From: Rhizopus sp. PT2906
Lineage: Eukaryota; Mucoromycota; Mucoromycetes; Mucorales; Rhizopodaceae
Length of the DNA stretch: 64,000 nucleotides
Direction of reading: 5' to 3'
Assembly: GCA_025529335.1 (NCBI GenBank)
Contig: JAMYHX010000105.1
Span: forward strand, 1-64,000
The notes beneath the pieces are model-generated. The model ran no database searches, was not told the DNA's origin, and saw only the letters and a program-made list of their open reading frames with translations. Shown one piece after another: positions 54,301 through 64,000 of this stretch. Within the stretch, counting starts at the first letter, position 1; each line of letters begins with the position of its first letter. The position numbers were made by a program, and so were the translations under genes.

Positions 54301-56865
54301 TCTCGCCTTCAACGTGTGGCTCGTCAAAAGATGGGTGTCAAAAACCTAGAGATTGCCCGTCAGACAAAGGCGGCTATCAAGATTCAAGCCGAATGGCGCC
54401 GATACATTCAACGTAAACGTTACTTACAGACCTGTGCCTTTATCGTCAAATTGCAAGCGGCCAGTCGTAGCCATATCACGCGTAAACAGTTTGCGAACAT
54501 TCGACAACACTTTGCAGCCATCAAGATTCAAAGCCTTCTCCGAGGTTGGGTTGTTCGTAAGCAGTATCATGCAAAGCGAAACTATGTCATTCAACTTCAG
54601 ACCTGTATTCGCCGTCGTCTGGCACGTCGACAGTTGCTTACACTTAAGCAGGAGGCTAGATCGGCCAATCACTTTAAGGAAGTATCTTATAAGCTAGAAA
54701 GCAAGGTAGTCGAATTGACACAGAGCATAACACACCATAAAGAAGAAAAGGATCAATTACGTATCAAGGCAAATGAATTGGAAATGCAAGTCAAGTCATG
54801 GATTGAGAAATATGACAAGCTTGACAAGAAAGCCAAGGAACTTGAAAAGACACTAGAGACACCGTCTGAATTAGAGGCCGAGTTAGAGACTCTGAAGAAT
54901 GAGCGAATGACACTTCAGACAGACTACAAAAATTCACTGGAACGCATCAAGAAGCAAGAAACCGAGATTGCTCGATTGACTGAAGACTTGAACCGTCAAA
55001 AGGAGGAAATCTTCAAACTCAAGCAGATGAGCAACCAGCAACAACTCCGATCTCCTGTGAGTCCAGGCGGTGCTCTTTCATCGCCTGCAGATGAGGCGGA
55101 TGTTGCGGACTTGAAGGCACAGATTGTGGCGCTCAAGGCACAATTGTCGCAGTCGCTCAAGAACCACCCAAAGCGACAAGCGTCCATGAATGCTTACCGT
55201 ACCTTGTCTCCTCAACGTAATGACCGACGTGGTATTTCACCTGACCGTAACCGTTCACCTTCAGTCAATCCACGTGCAAGATCGCCAAGCACGATGCGTC
55301 GTAGCAGCCTTGTGATGGTATCAGAAAGAAACGAAACCAAGGTGATTTATGCTGAGCCTGAACAAATGATACCCAAACAGATTGGTCAGCGTGGTAGCTT
55401 GGACGCAGACAAGGTGGGTAATCCAGAAGATGCAATGAACCAGCTTCTTCAGGAACACTGCGAGTTGTTGGAAGACGAAATGATTGAGGGTTTGATACAC
55501 TCTCTCAAGATTGTACCACCTGGAATGCAACAGCTCCCAGCACGTGAAGAAGTCTTTTTCCCAGTTCATATCATTGGCAAATGTGTTACACAAATGTGGC
55601 GTTTAGGATACTTGGCGGAATCTGAGCAATTATTGTTCAGAGTGATGGACACGATTCAAAAGGATTGCAGTGTAAGTTTAGATCAAGTCTATAGAATATG
55701 AGTTAATGTTATATTAGTCATTTACAGGAGAAGATACGATTGTGCCCTGTGCTTACTGGTTATCGAATACACATGAGTTGCTTTCACTGGTTTATTCTGT
55801 TGAACAGGATCTTGAAAGAGAAATGCATTATAATTCTATTCATGGAAGACGAGCGGTCGGATGGCACGATTTTGAAAAACTAGTGTCTACAATGAAGTAC
55901 GAATTACAGTGCTTGGAAGATAATCTCTATCATCATTGGTTGTCTGAATTGAAAAAGAAGCTGAACAAGATGGCCATTCCCGCAGTGATCGAGTCTCAGT
56001 CATTACCAGGTTTTATTTCCAGTGACTCTAATCGATTCTTTGGTAAAATACTCTCGAGCAGCAATCAACCAGCTTTCTCTATGGATGATTTACTCAACTT
56101 TATGAACCGAATCTATCGAACAATGAAGAGTTATTATGTGGAACCTTATGTGATGGAACAAGTATTGACTGAACTATTAAAGGTGATTGGAATCATTACC
56201 TTTAATGACCTTGTCATGAGACGTAATTTCAATTCGTGGAAACGAGGCAAGTGTTTTTATTCTATGTTTTATTCATGAATTAACAAAAAGTGTAGCTATG
56301 CAAATACAATACAATGTAACTAGATTAGAAGAATGGTGCAAGGCTCACGACGTATCTGAAGCAACAAATAAATTAGAACATTTAACTCAAGCAACAAAAC
56401 TACTACAATTAAAGAAATCAACCATTGACGATATAAAGAATATTTATGAAGTTTGCTGGTGTTTGGCACCGACACAAGTACAAAAATTGATACAAAATTA
56501 TAGCGTCGCAGATTATGAGGTATTAATATTTGAAAAAAGAGCTATATTTAGATTTTAATTTTTTTTATAGGACCCAATTAGTAATGAAATTCTGAGGGCA
56601 GTGGCATCTCGTGTGAGCAGTAGCAATACCGAAGATATCTTGTTACTCGATAATACTTCACTCGAAGAAAGTGATTATGATCAACCTGAACCCCACCATG
56701 TTGATATAAATTCATATATTCCTGACTATGTAAGTTGATACTAACAAAAAAGAAAACATGGCTAATAGATCATAATCTTAGTTAAATATACAACATGTTC
56801 AAAGGTTGGTTGCCTTGGCTAACCTATCTGAACAACGTAAACCTCAGCGAATGGACTCTATTTAG
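51352..56865 (+). CDS. MYO2: Class V myosin heavy chain (Myo2/MYO5 type)
   Basis: About 16 exons encode roughly 1,550 residues. The N-terminal SH3-like region (KGTKAWFEDEDEAWVSATVI) precedes the motor. Motor landmarks are the P-loop GESGAGKT (split by an intron at about 51,990-52,043), switch-I region NNNSSRFGKYIE, switch-II GVLDIYGFEHFKKNSFEQFC and the actin-binding IRCIKPNEAK. Six IQ motifs follow (e.g. AAIKIQAEWRRYIQRKRY, AAIKIQSLLRGWVVRKQY), then a coiled coil, a Ser/Pro/Arg-rich linker, and a C-terminal dilute globular domain (KSYYVEPYVMEQVLTELLKV; ending QRLVALANLS). Class V myosins carry vesicles and organelles along actin to the hyphal tip. The extra short exon coding PAPVKKVGMAVAKKPTLGSI lies in the loop-2 region. 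All joints that I checked keep phase. Confidence 0.95.
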
Positions 56866-56970
56866 TTGTAATATTTGTACAAATGAAACGTGATAAATAT
56901 TCTTTGACCCAATAAACTTTTTATCGGAATAACTTAAATTATCCATATTGGGGAATTAGGCAACCGTAAC

Positions 56971-56980
56971 TATAAATAAA
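56971..56980 (+). promoter_or_regulatory. Putative TATA box of the WW-domain gene
   Basis: TATAAATAAA lies about 72 nt upstream of the ATG at 57,052. Confidence 0.4.
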
Positions 56981-57051
56981 AGCTTAATAGGAAATAAGAA
57001 ACTGAAAAAGGGCTTTTTCTTTTTTTTTTTCTTCTTCTTCTTTATTCAATC

Positions 57052-58222
57052 ATGTCTGAACCCTTACCTCCTGGATGGGAAGCGCGTCAAGCACCCAATG
57101 GTCAATAGTAAGTTTTTCTATTTGGTAGTGCCTGAATTCTAAACAATCTTTAGTTACTTTATCGACCACAACACACAAACAACCACTTGGGAAGACCCTC
57201 GTCAACGTAATCGTGGATATCAAGCCCCTCCTCCTATTCCCGGTCAGTATGGCGCCTATCCTCCACAGCAGCAATCTTACGGCGGTTATCCTCCACAACA
57301 AGGAGGTTACCAACAACCCGGATACCCACCATCGGGTTACCCACCAGCACCTCAACAACAACCCAGCTACTCTCCTCCACCTCCACAGGCTTACCCTCCT
57401 CCACCCCAACAACAAGCGTATCCTCCCCCACCTCAACAACAAGCCTACCCTCCTCCACCTCAACAACAAGCTTACCCTCCTCCACCTCAACAACAAGCCT
57501 ACCCTCCTTCAGAACAACAAAAAGGTGCTTATCAACCTTATGCTCCTTCGCCCTATACTTCTCCTCCTCCTCAGCAAGGCTACCCCTCTCCTCAGGGCTA
57601 CGCCTCTCCTGCTCCTCAGCAACCAGCCAAGAAACATGGCTTGTCTAATGGTATGAAATTAGCAGGTGCTGCTGCCGCCGCAGGTTTAGTTGGTTTTGGA
57701 ATTTCTGAAGTCATCAATCATGAAGAACAACAGAGTGAACGTATTGAAAGACTCGAGCAAGAAGAACGCGAGGATCATTATAGTAAGTTTTGACAAAGAA
57801 AAAACGTTTACAAAAGTGTGACTCATGTTTCCTTTTAGGAGAACAACCAAGTTATAATAGTGGTTATGGTGGTGGTTATGGCGGAGGTGAATATGGAGGT
57901 GAATATGGTGGTTATAATGGTGAAGGTTCAACCACGGTCATTAATGAAGATGGCGGTTGGTTTGGAAGAGATAAACAAACCATCATTCAAACAGGTAAAT
58001 AAAATTAAAATAACAAAAACAAAAAACTAAGCTTGACGGGGGGATTGTGTAAAGATCAATATGGAGACACTACAGTTATAGAAAAGAAAGATGGTTGGTT
58101 CCATGATGAAACAACAGGTAAAATATTAAAATTAGAGTTCTATAGTTAATAACACATTTGTAGTGACCGAGACGGATGCTTATGGTAATACAACCGTGGA
58201 AGAAGAATCAAGTTGGTTTTAA
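57052..58222 (+). CDS. WW-domain protein with Pro/Gln repeats (Wwm1-like)
   Basis: Five exons encode about 325 residues. The WW domain spans residues 1-37: LPPGWEARQAPNGQ, then YYFIDHNTQTTTWEDPRQ. Its two Trp and the W-x2-P close are intact. A long Pro/Gln/Tyr region follows with near-perfect copies of AYPPPPQQQ, encoded by a 27-bp minisatellite. An Ala-rich hydrophobic helix comes next (GMKLAGAAAAAGLVGFGISE), possibly membrane-seeking. Then comes a Gly/Tyr-rich stretch (GYGGGYGGGEYGGEYGGY) and three short related modules ending in WF (TVINEDGGWF, TVIEKKDGWF, TVEEESSWF), each on its own exon. The layout resembles yeast Wwm1 and plant glycine/proline-rich proteins. WW domains bind PPxY-type ligands, and this protein contains many PxY-like segments, so self-association is conceivable. 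Function unknown. Confidence 0.8.
57408..57508 (+). repeat. 27-bp coding minisatellite
   Basis: About four near-identical 27-bp units encode AYPPPPQQQ inside the WW-domain gene. Unit edges are TACCCTCCTCCACCT and CAACAACAAGC. Confidence 0.8.
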
Positions 58223-58333
58223 GGATACCAATTTTGTAAGAAAGGATATGAAGCATATATAAACTTTAATATATGCGTTACATTTTTTTTTCTTTTGACA
58301 AATAAAAAAAATGCATGCAGTGTCAATAACTTG

Positions 58334-58382
<49 letters not shown>
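58334..58382. repeat. (TTA)n microsatellite, about 16 units
   Basis: A perfect trinucleotide run lies between the WW-domain gene and the convergent orphan gene. Confidence 0.9.
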
Positions 58383-58383
<1 letters not shown>

Positions 58384-58427
58384 TACAAAAGAGAGAAAGA
58401 GGGTAAGGCCTTGCCTTGTCTAGAATG

Positions 58428-59631
58428 TTAAGGGGTTATGCGGCAAGAATCCATATTTCTACCACCAATGGGTATGGACAATTCAGATAGCATACTTTGA
58501 ATGGAAGGTAAACGTAGCGGTGGCTGTTTCGTCTGGTTATCAATCGGTTGTAGTAAGAAGGGGGTAGGAGAGGATGGAGCTATACTTGGTGAAATAGGCA
58601 ATCCTCTCATCTGCGTTGCTTGACTTGCTAATAAATGTAAATTATGATCTGGTTGCTGCGATGGTAATGGTAATATTCTTTCTTTTTCTTCGAGTAATTT
58701 GGATTTTTTAAGGACATGATTGTAGTGGAAATAAACTCGCTTTCGTTTGTTATTTTCCGTGCAAGGGAATGCTTTCTCTGTTGATGCTTTCTTACTAGAC
58801 CTTGTAGTTGTAGTTGATGTCTTTATATTCTTGATGGTCTTTGTATTATTATTGTTGTTATTATTGTTATTGTTATTAGTAGAATGAAAGATGGCTTGGA
58901 GTTGACGTGTTTCAATAATTGCTTGCTGTTGTTGCCTTATTTTTTCTACAGATTTTAGAGTTTGAAACATGGCCGAATCTGGTTGGTAATCACGGATATC
59001 TGTAGACAGCCACTGGTGTAAAATGGTAGATAACTGAATGGTCGCTGTCGTAATAGGTCTATATTGTTTGTTGGCTTCTGATGACCTACATTTAATCTGT
59101 TAACATGAATTCAGATGCAATCCTTTTAGTCATTTACGTGCACCAGGTCAGTTTCATATTCTCTTTCTCCTTTGAATGAACTGTCTTTACAGATACAGAA
59201 GGCACAAAAAGCCATTCACTTCCTGACAAAGGCTTCAAATCCAAATCGACGTGATTTTTCGTCTTGTAAGGAGCAGGTAATGCCATATGCCACTGATCAT
59301 ATTCAATACACTTGAGTAGTGGAGCTGCAATTTTACCCATCATCTCCTCCACAGTCAATTTACAAAGCTCAGCTAGGTAAAAATAATTGAAACATCGTGC
59401 TATTTGTATTACAGTACGTGTCATCACAAAGGTACGACCATCCTTTATATTTTTTAAAAAATGATGCGGATTTGCCTTGAATAATTGTTTCAAGTAGTGT
59501 GCTTTGGTGTTTAATTGATTATTAAAAAATAAGGCATTCATGTCTTCCAGACAGAAATAAGATGCATTAGAGGTTGAATAAATGCAAAATGGTTTTAAAT
59601 AATAATGTCCCAAGACAACACAGGTCGTCAT
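58428..59631 (-). CDS. Orphan protein, about 380 residues, unknown function
   Basis: Two exons join in phase (intron at about 59,078-59,139, acceptor before TCATCAGAAGCC). I use the ATG giving MTTCVVLGHYYLKPFCIYST; upstream sequence is a (CA)n shadow without family sequence. The N-terminal half is compact and globular-looking (CLEDMNALFFNNQLNTKAHY; IKDGRTFVMTRTVIQIARCF; YLAELCKLTVEEMMGKI). It is followed by LHQWLSTDIRDYQPDSAMFQ. The C-terminal half is low-complexity: an Asn run of about 11, Lys/Thr-rich sequence, KKASTEKAFPCTENNKRKRV (a likely nuclear localisation region), and Pro/Ser-rich SPSIAPSSPTPFLLQP. The mix of a folded N-domain with an NLS-like basic patch suggests a nuclear regulator. 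I recognise no family. Confidence 0.6.
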
Positions 59632-59920
59632 ATTTAAAAGTGATAAAAAAATTAGAAAAAGGGAAAAAAAAAGAAAAAGATGCACTTTGCAGACTCTCAC
59701 ACACATATATACACGCACATACATACACACACTTACACACGCTCCACAAGCACACACACGCACACACAGATATATATATACATATATATATTTATATACA
59801 TGTATATATGTACAAATATATATTCTAATGTATGTATGTCGATTACACCTCTACAGTCATTTTATAATGATAAACGCAGGAAAGCAAATCATAAATTAAG
59901 GAGAGGAAGAAGGGAGCAGA

Positions 59921-59953
<33 letters not shown>

Positions 59954-60283
59954 AACATGTATACCAAAAGAATAAGAAAAAATAAGAAATGACAGAAGCA
60001 GATATCATACTTACATACTCTGTCATGAACTTCCCCTCTTTATTCAGTTCTCTGGTCATTCTTCATTGTATAAGGGGCGGTAGCGCAAATTACCCCTTAA
60101 ACATAAACATTATGCCCCCGTTAGTTGACAAAAAGAGTAAAATACACAGGAAATTGAACAATTGTTTCAGCTATCATCAATTTGCGTTTCAGGTTGAAAA
60201 AAGTAAATTTTAAGGGGGAAAGAAAGTGGGGGGCAACAAGCCACTTGGCATTTTGCTGTTTTGTTTTTATTTCTACATAAACT
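59632..60283. other. Intergenic with simple repeats
   Basis: Divergent promoter region between the orphan gene and SPT8. It holds (CA)n at about 59,697-59,770, (TA)n at about 59,770-59,830, and (GA)n plus a G run at about 59,920-59,953. Open frames over these repeats encode only His/Thr/Cys-Val low complexity and are not genes. Confidence 0.65.
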
Positions 60284-61974
60284 ATGTCATCTGAAGATGA
60301 AGACATTGACTTGAATGATGAAGTAGCTTCTCAAGTGGATACCATCACTGACGACGGAGGTGATATCGTAGACATGGATGGTATTATTTGTCTCTTGTTT
60401 ATAACTCCTTAACAGCTACTCCTGATAATAACATATCACTTTATCTCCCTTTAGATCCCCTTCCTTCTGCTCGGAATTCACCTGCGACATCACCAGTACA
60501 ACTTGATGCAGACACAAGACAAACTGATTTAAAAATAAATTCAGAGTTATTATCATGTGCTTCTTATGACTGTGTACCTTTAGTAAGTATATTTATGAAC
60601 AAAAGGGGCGTTCCCTTGGTAACCGTATGTGTCAATAGGTTGCTGCGATACACCCTTATCCTGTCTTCAGCTTAGCAGCCACCCGTAACTATAAATGGAT
60701 CCTCACTGGTTGTGAAGATGGTTATATCAGAAAGTGGGACTTTTTCACGTCCATGAATGGAAAGACATCATTAGCACAGGCACTTCGGCATCAACATGTT
60801 GAATCCGTTGTTTATGTAAGCATATGAGTCTTATGGCTGCATATTGATTAATTCATTTAGAACAGACAGGTGTATTAAGCTCATGGTGGGAAAATAATGA
60901 ACAATCAGGTATATTACCTCCGTTCTGTTGCTTGTGGAATTTTCCACTTATATTTTTCTAGAAGATGTGCCTGGTGAAAGTAAATTATCAGCTGCCTATA
61001 GTCTCGCGCTCCATTCCGAAGCGTTATGGGCGCTGCAGGGCTGCGAGAATGGGTCTATCAATCTAGTGACAGTGAGGCATGATGAGGGGAAATGCCATCA
61101 TGTGCTACGGAAGCATACAGCCCCGGTCTCTGTCCTAATGATCACGCCTGATGAAACGGGCGTAATCAGTGGTTCTTGGGATAAATCAGTCTATGAATGG
61201 GATCTGAACCAGGGTGCTATCATCCGTTCTTATGATGGCCATAGTTCTCAGTTATCATCAGCTGAGTACCAACCTATTTACACACCCGAGGATGTTGATT
61301 ATACTTGGGACAAAAAGAATCCAAATATCTTTTTGACCACCAGTGTAGATGGTGGGTGTTTCATTTGGGATAAACGAGAGAAAGATCCTAGAAAGCTACC
61401 ATTGCCTAATGGCACACCTCCTTGGTGCTTAAGTGTAAGCGTCTTGCTTTTTCTTGTTCGTTTGCTAATAATGCGTTTTTAGGCATGCTGGAGTGCAGAT
61501 GGCACCAAAATATATGTAGGCAGAAGAAATGGCACAGTGGATGAGTATGACTATGCGTCACAGAAACGAATCAGAAGCTTCCGTATGCCAGCTAACTCTG
61601 GGCCTGTTTATTCTGTTAAAAGTATGCCTAATGGAAAACAAATTGTGTGGTATGTGTATGAATATGTGTATATTTATGAGGCTGATTCATTCCTCCCTTT
61701 TTATTAATGCAGTGCATCCAATGATAACATTCGTTTATGGGATACAAGCATAGACTCAGCTTTTACCATTGGATCCGAAATGTCCGACTCAAAGTTGATA
61801 AAAACTACATCAACAATTCCATTTACAATCCTGCCTGGTCATCACGGAGGAGCCGTGTCTCAGATGTCGATTAACCCTACTTGTAAATATATGGTAACAG
61901 CCTCAGGTAACAGAGGCTGGGAAGGTGCTTCTACCAATGTCTGTTTATTTTATGATATTTTGCCTGTTTCATAA
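60284..61974 (+). CDS. SPT8: SAGA complex subunit Spt8 (WD40)
   Basis: About seven exons encode roughly 480 residues. The N-terminus is acidic (MSSEDEDIDLNDEVASQVDT). The beta-propeller contains the Spt8-specific blocks GCEDGYIRKWDFFTSMNGKT, TGVLSSWWENNEQ, SLALHSEALWALQGCENGSI, RHDEGKCHHVLRKHTAPVSV and TGVISGSWDKSVYEWDLNQG, and later GGCFIWDKREKDPRKLPLP and ACWSADGTKIYVGRRNGTVD. The last exon ends with GHHGGAVSQMSINPTCKYMV. Spt8 is the SAGA subunit that contacts TBP and controls its delivery to promoters. It is a fungal-type subunit, absent from animal SAGA. Its length is typical of filamentous fungi. Confidence 0.92.
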
Positions 61975-62113
61975 TACCCGCCTTTTTTTTGACGAACAAC
62001 CCGAGAATTTGGGTCCACCAATAAAACAGCCCGCAGAATCAATAGGGCTATCCTAAAGGATGGTTCACTTCTAAAACATCTCCTTTTTTTTGTTGTTTAT
62101 TTATTTGTTTACT

Positions 62114-63933
62114 ATGGACGGTCATTCGGAAGAGTTTATTTTAACCGACCCTGTTTCAACGACTTCTGGCAAAATTCAAGGATTCAGAGATGAGACGAAT
62201 CAGACACATGTCTTCATGGGCATTCCTTATGCCAAACCGCCTACTGGTTCTCTTCGATTTCGACCGACGGTCCCACTCGATACTCCCGACACGGAACGCA
62301 TTTGTACAGCATACCCACCCTCTGCCCCACAGACCAATATGCCATTCGATACGCTCATGTGTGTCGAGATCAATTACCAGTCCGAAGACTGTCTTTATAT
62401 GAACATCTGGCGACCTGCATCAGCTGCCACTGATAATGCAAAACCGGTCATCGTCTGGTTTCACCCAGGTGCATGCTTGAGGTACAAAATCTACCTTTCT
62501 CAATCAATGTGTAACTTTTTTGTTTCTCAGTGGAAGTTGCAGTCAACCGTTTTGGGACGGAACCCATCTTGCTAAAAATGATGTGATTGTTGTTGGTTTC
62601 AATTATCGGTTAGGAGCATTAGGTTGGATGTCAATGGATCATCTTTCTTCGGAGTTAAAAGGAAGTGCTAACTTGGGTCTTTTGGATCAAATAAGTAAGT
62701 TTTTGTTATGCACAAAGGAAAAAGAATTAAAAAAAATAGCTGTATTGAAATGGGTACAAAAGAATATTTCGTCATTTGGAGGCGATCCTAATAACGTCAC
62801 TGCATTTGGATCTTCTGCAGGAGGTATAAAACTTGTTATATGACAAATTTGTCTTGTTAAACAATTACCTAGCCGCCTGTATCATGTCTATCATTCTTTC
62901 ACCCAACACAGCAGGACTCTTTCATCGGGTCATCTTGCAATCTCCACCCATGTTCATGACAAGCCCTCAAGACTGGGCTGAATTCAAAGGCACGGTCTTT
63001 GCTCGATCTTTGGGCCTAGACACATCCAACCTCCTGAGTGATCTACAATCGATCGAGGTTGAAACCTTTTTAGAGTCACAGACCTTCATGACGACTTGGC
63101 CCAACTTTCTTGAAGGATTGGCACCTATCAGCAGTAGCGTTGACAACTACCTCCTGTATGACACACTCATTGAACGTTTTTTTCATCAGCCTCTGCCAGC
63201 AGGCTACGAGCAACTCGAGATCATAATGGGTTATACAAGAGACGAATTCAACTTCTTTTTTCCATTCTTGCCTAATTTTCAAGAGGCGGACGAGTCCATG
63301 TTTGTCCGCACTTATTTTACTCATGTCTTTGGCCACAAAAATGCAAGAAGGGCATACGAGATTTATAAGCAGGAAATTGTGCCTCCCATGTCACCGCCCT
63401 CAGAGGTCGCACGGTACATGTGCTCAGATGTTATGTGCCGTATAGCAACTCTACTAGCATCAGAAAACTTGGTAAAGCATGGACACAAGGTATACGTCTA
63501 CCAGTGGGATTATGAATCAAACGATGTTCAGAACGTGATTAAGGCTGCGCACATGGTTGACTCGATCTTTTCTTGGGATAACTTGGTCTATTGGACAGAT
63601 AACCCTTTCCTTGGTCCTGGTGATGAGTATGAAAGAGATAGGGTCGCAAAACAGATATCTCGTGCCGTCGTTCAGTTTGCAAAGATAGGAGATCCTAACC
63701 ATGACGGTATACCTCTCTGGCCTGTGCATAGTCTAGAAGAAAGAAGCGCTATAGTATTCGATCGAGAAGTTCGAGTTGAAGATAACATGTATCAGACAGG
63801 TGTTCATCTCTGGAAGACAATACTCAAGGATTATGTTACGAATTCTTTATTCCCCATCAAACCTAAAACAAAAGATATTACCAAGGATGATGCTTTGGAA
63901 AGCACAAATAAGAGACGAAGAGTTAATGAATAA
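62114..63933 (+). CDS. Type-B carboxylesterase/lipase (alpha/beta hydrolase)
   Basis: Four exons encode about 570 residues. No signal peptide is visible at the ATG (MDGHSEEFILTDPVSTTSGK). The conserved GIPYAKPPTGSLRFRPTVPL and SEDCLYMNIWRP blocks define the type-B family. The oxyanion-hole region is IVWFHPGACLSGS. The nucleophile elbow reads FGSSAGA (62,808-62,870 across an intron), where the family usually has GESAGG, so Ser is kept but the preceding Glu is Ser. Further landmarks are GYTRDEFNFF (likely acidic triad residue) and KAAHMVDSIF (likely His). The C-terminus is short, Lys/Arg-rich and ends TNKRRRVNE. Family members hydrolyse carboxylic esters; the substrate is unknown. The lack of a signal peptide suggests a cytosolic enzyme. 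Confidence 0.87.
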
Positions 63934-64000
63934 TAGAAAGAAAGGAAGAAAAATACCCTTTATTAATTTAAAAAAGTAGAATAAATAAGACATCTTTGTA

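Noticed and set aside
59680..59985. Open frames over the (CA)n/(TA)n tract, His/Thr- or Cys/Val-rich
   Set aside because: They are translations of dinucleotide repeats without a start context or motif.

Overview
The window is nuclear DNA of a filamentous fungus, most likely a member of the Mucorales (Mucoromycota). It is AT-rich, and its genes are split by many short introns of about 45-70 nt that open with GTAAGT or GTATGT and close with AG. The protein set is typically fungal (ERG5 sterol desaturase, Spt8, class V myosin, Utp22, Rrn7, Tfb5). The repeats include a Tc1/mariner-like transposase and a multicopy protein family of the type I associate with mucoralean genomes. The genus cannot be fixed from the sequence alone.

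Layout. Positions 400-7,200 hold a ZnT6/Zrg17-like zinc transporter subunit (-), an MFS monocarboxylate-type transporter with doubtful N-terminal integrity (+), a KPWE-motif protein that I identify as PEX39 (+), and a small membrane protein (-). Positions 7,200-13,200 are a gene-poor stretch of decayed coding fossils. Positions 13,300-16,550 carry a Myb/SANT regulator, TFB5 and RRN7. Positions 16,550-20,000 are another fossil-rich stretch holding one intact gene, a TATA-driven secreted cysteine-rich protein. Positions 20,010-25,520 are the divergent pair UTP22/NOP58. Positions 25,900-26,100 hold a broken Kazal-inhibitor fossil. Positions 27,000-31,200 are a CSC1/OSCA/TMEM63 channel. Positions 31,200-39,600 are all on the minus strand: a P450-like protein lacking its catalytic motifs, an RFWD3-like RING/WD40 ligase, ERG5, an unidentified gene and an Aven homologue. 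A transposase remnant follows at 40 kb, then mitochondrial pyrophosphatase (+) and a CCDC25 homologue (-), a 2.4-kb gap, a homeobox gene (-), the divergent pair BUD13/UTP3, RRP17 (-), myosin V (+), a WW-domain protein (+), an orphan gene (-), SPT8 (+) and a carboxylesterase (+).

How the genes fit together. Five genes serve ribosome production: RRN7 (Pol I initiation), UTP22 and UTP3 (SSU processome), NOP58 (C/D snoRNP) and RRP17 (pre-rRNA trimming). Two of these sit head-to-head with another RNA-processing gene across only 157-237 bp. TFB5 lies 62 bp upstream of RRN7. I saw no biosynthetic gene cluster, CRISPR array or defence system. The most unusual items are the P450-like pseudoenzyme with a preserved reading frame, the fungal Aven and PEX39 homologues, and fossil ORFs whose in-frame stops are nearly all TAA/TAG at positions where Gln would be natural. 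Coordinates of multi-exon genes run from the start codon to the stop codon. Splice sites were assigned by eye and may be off by one to a few bases.
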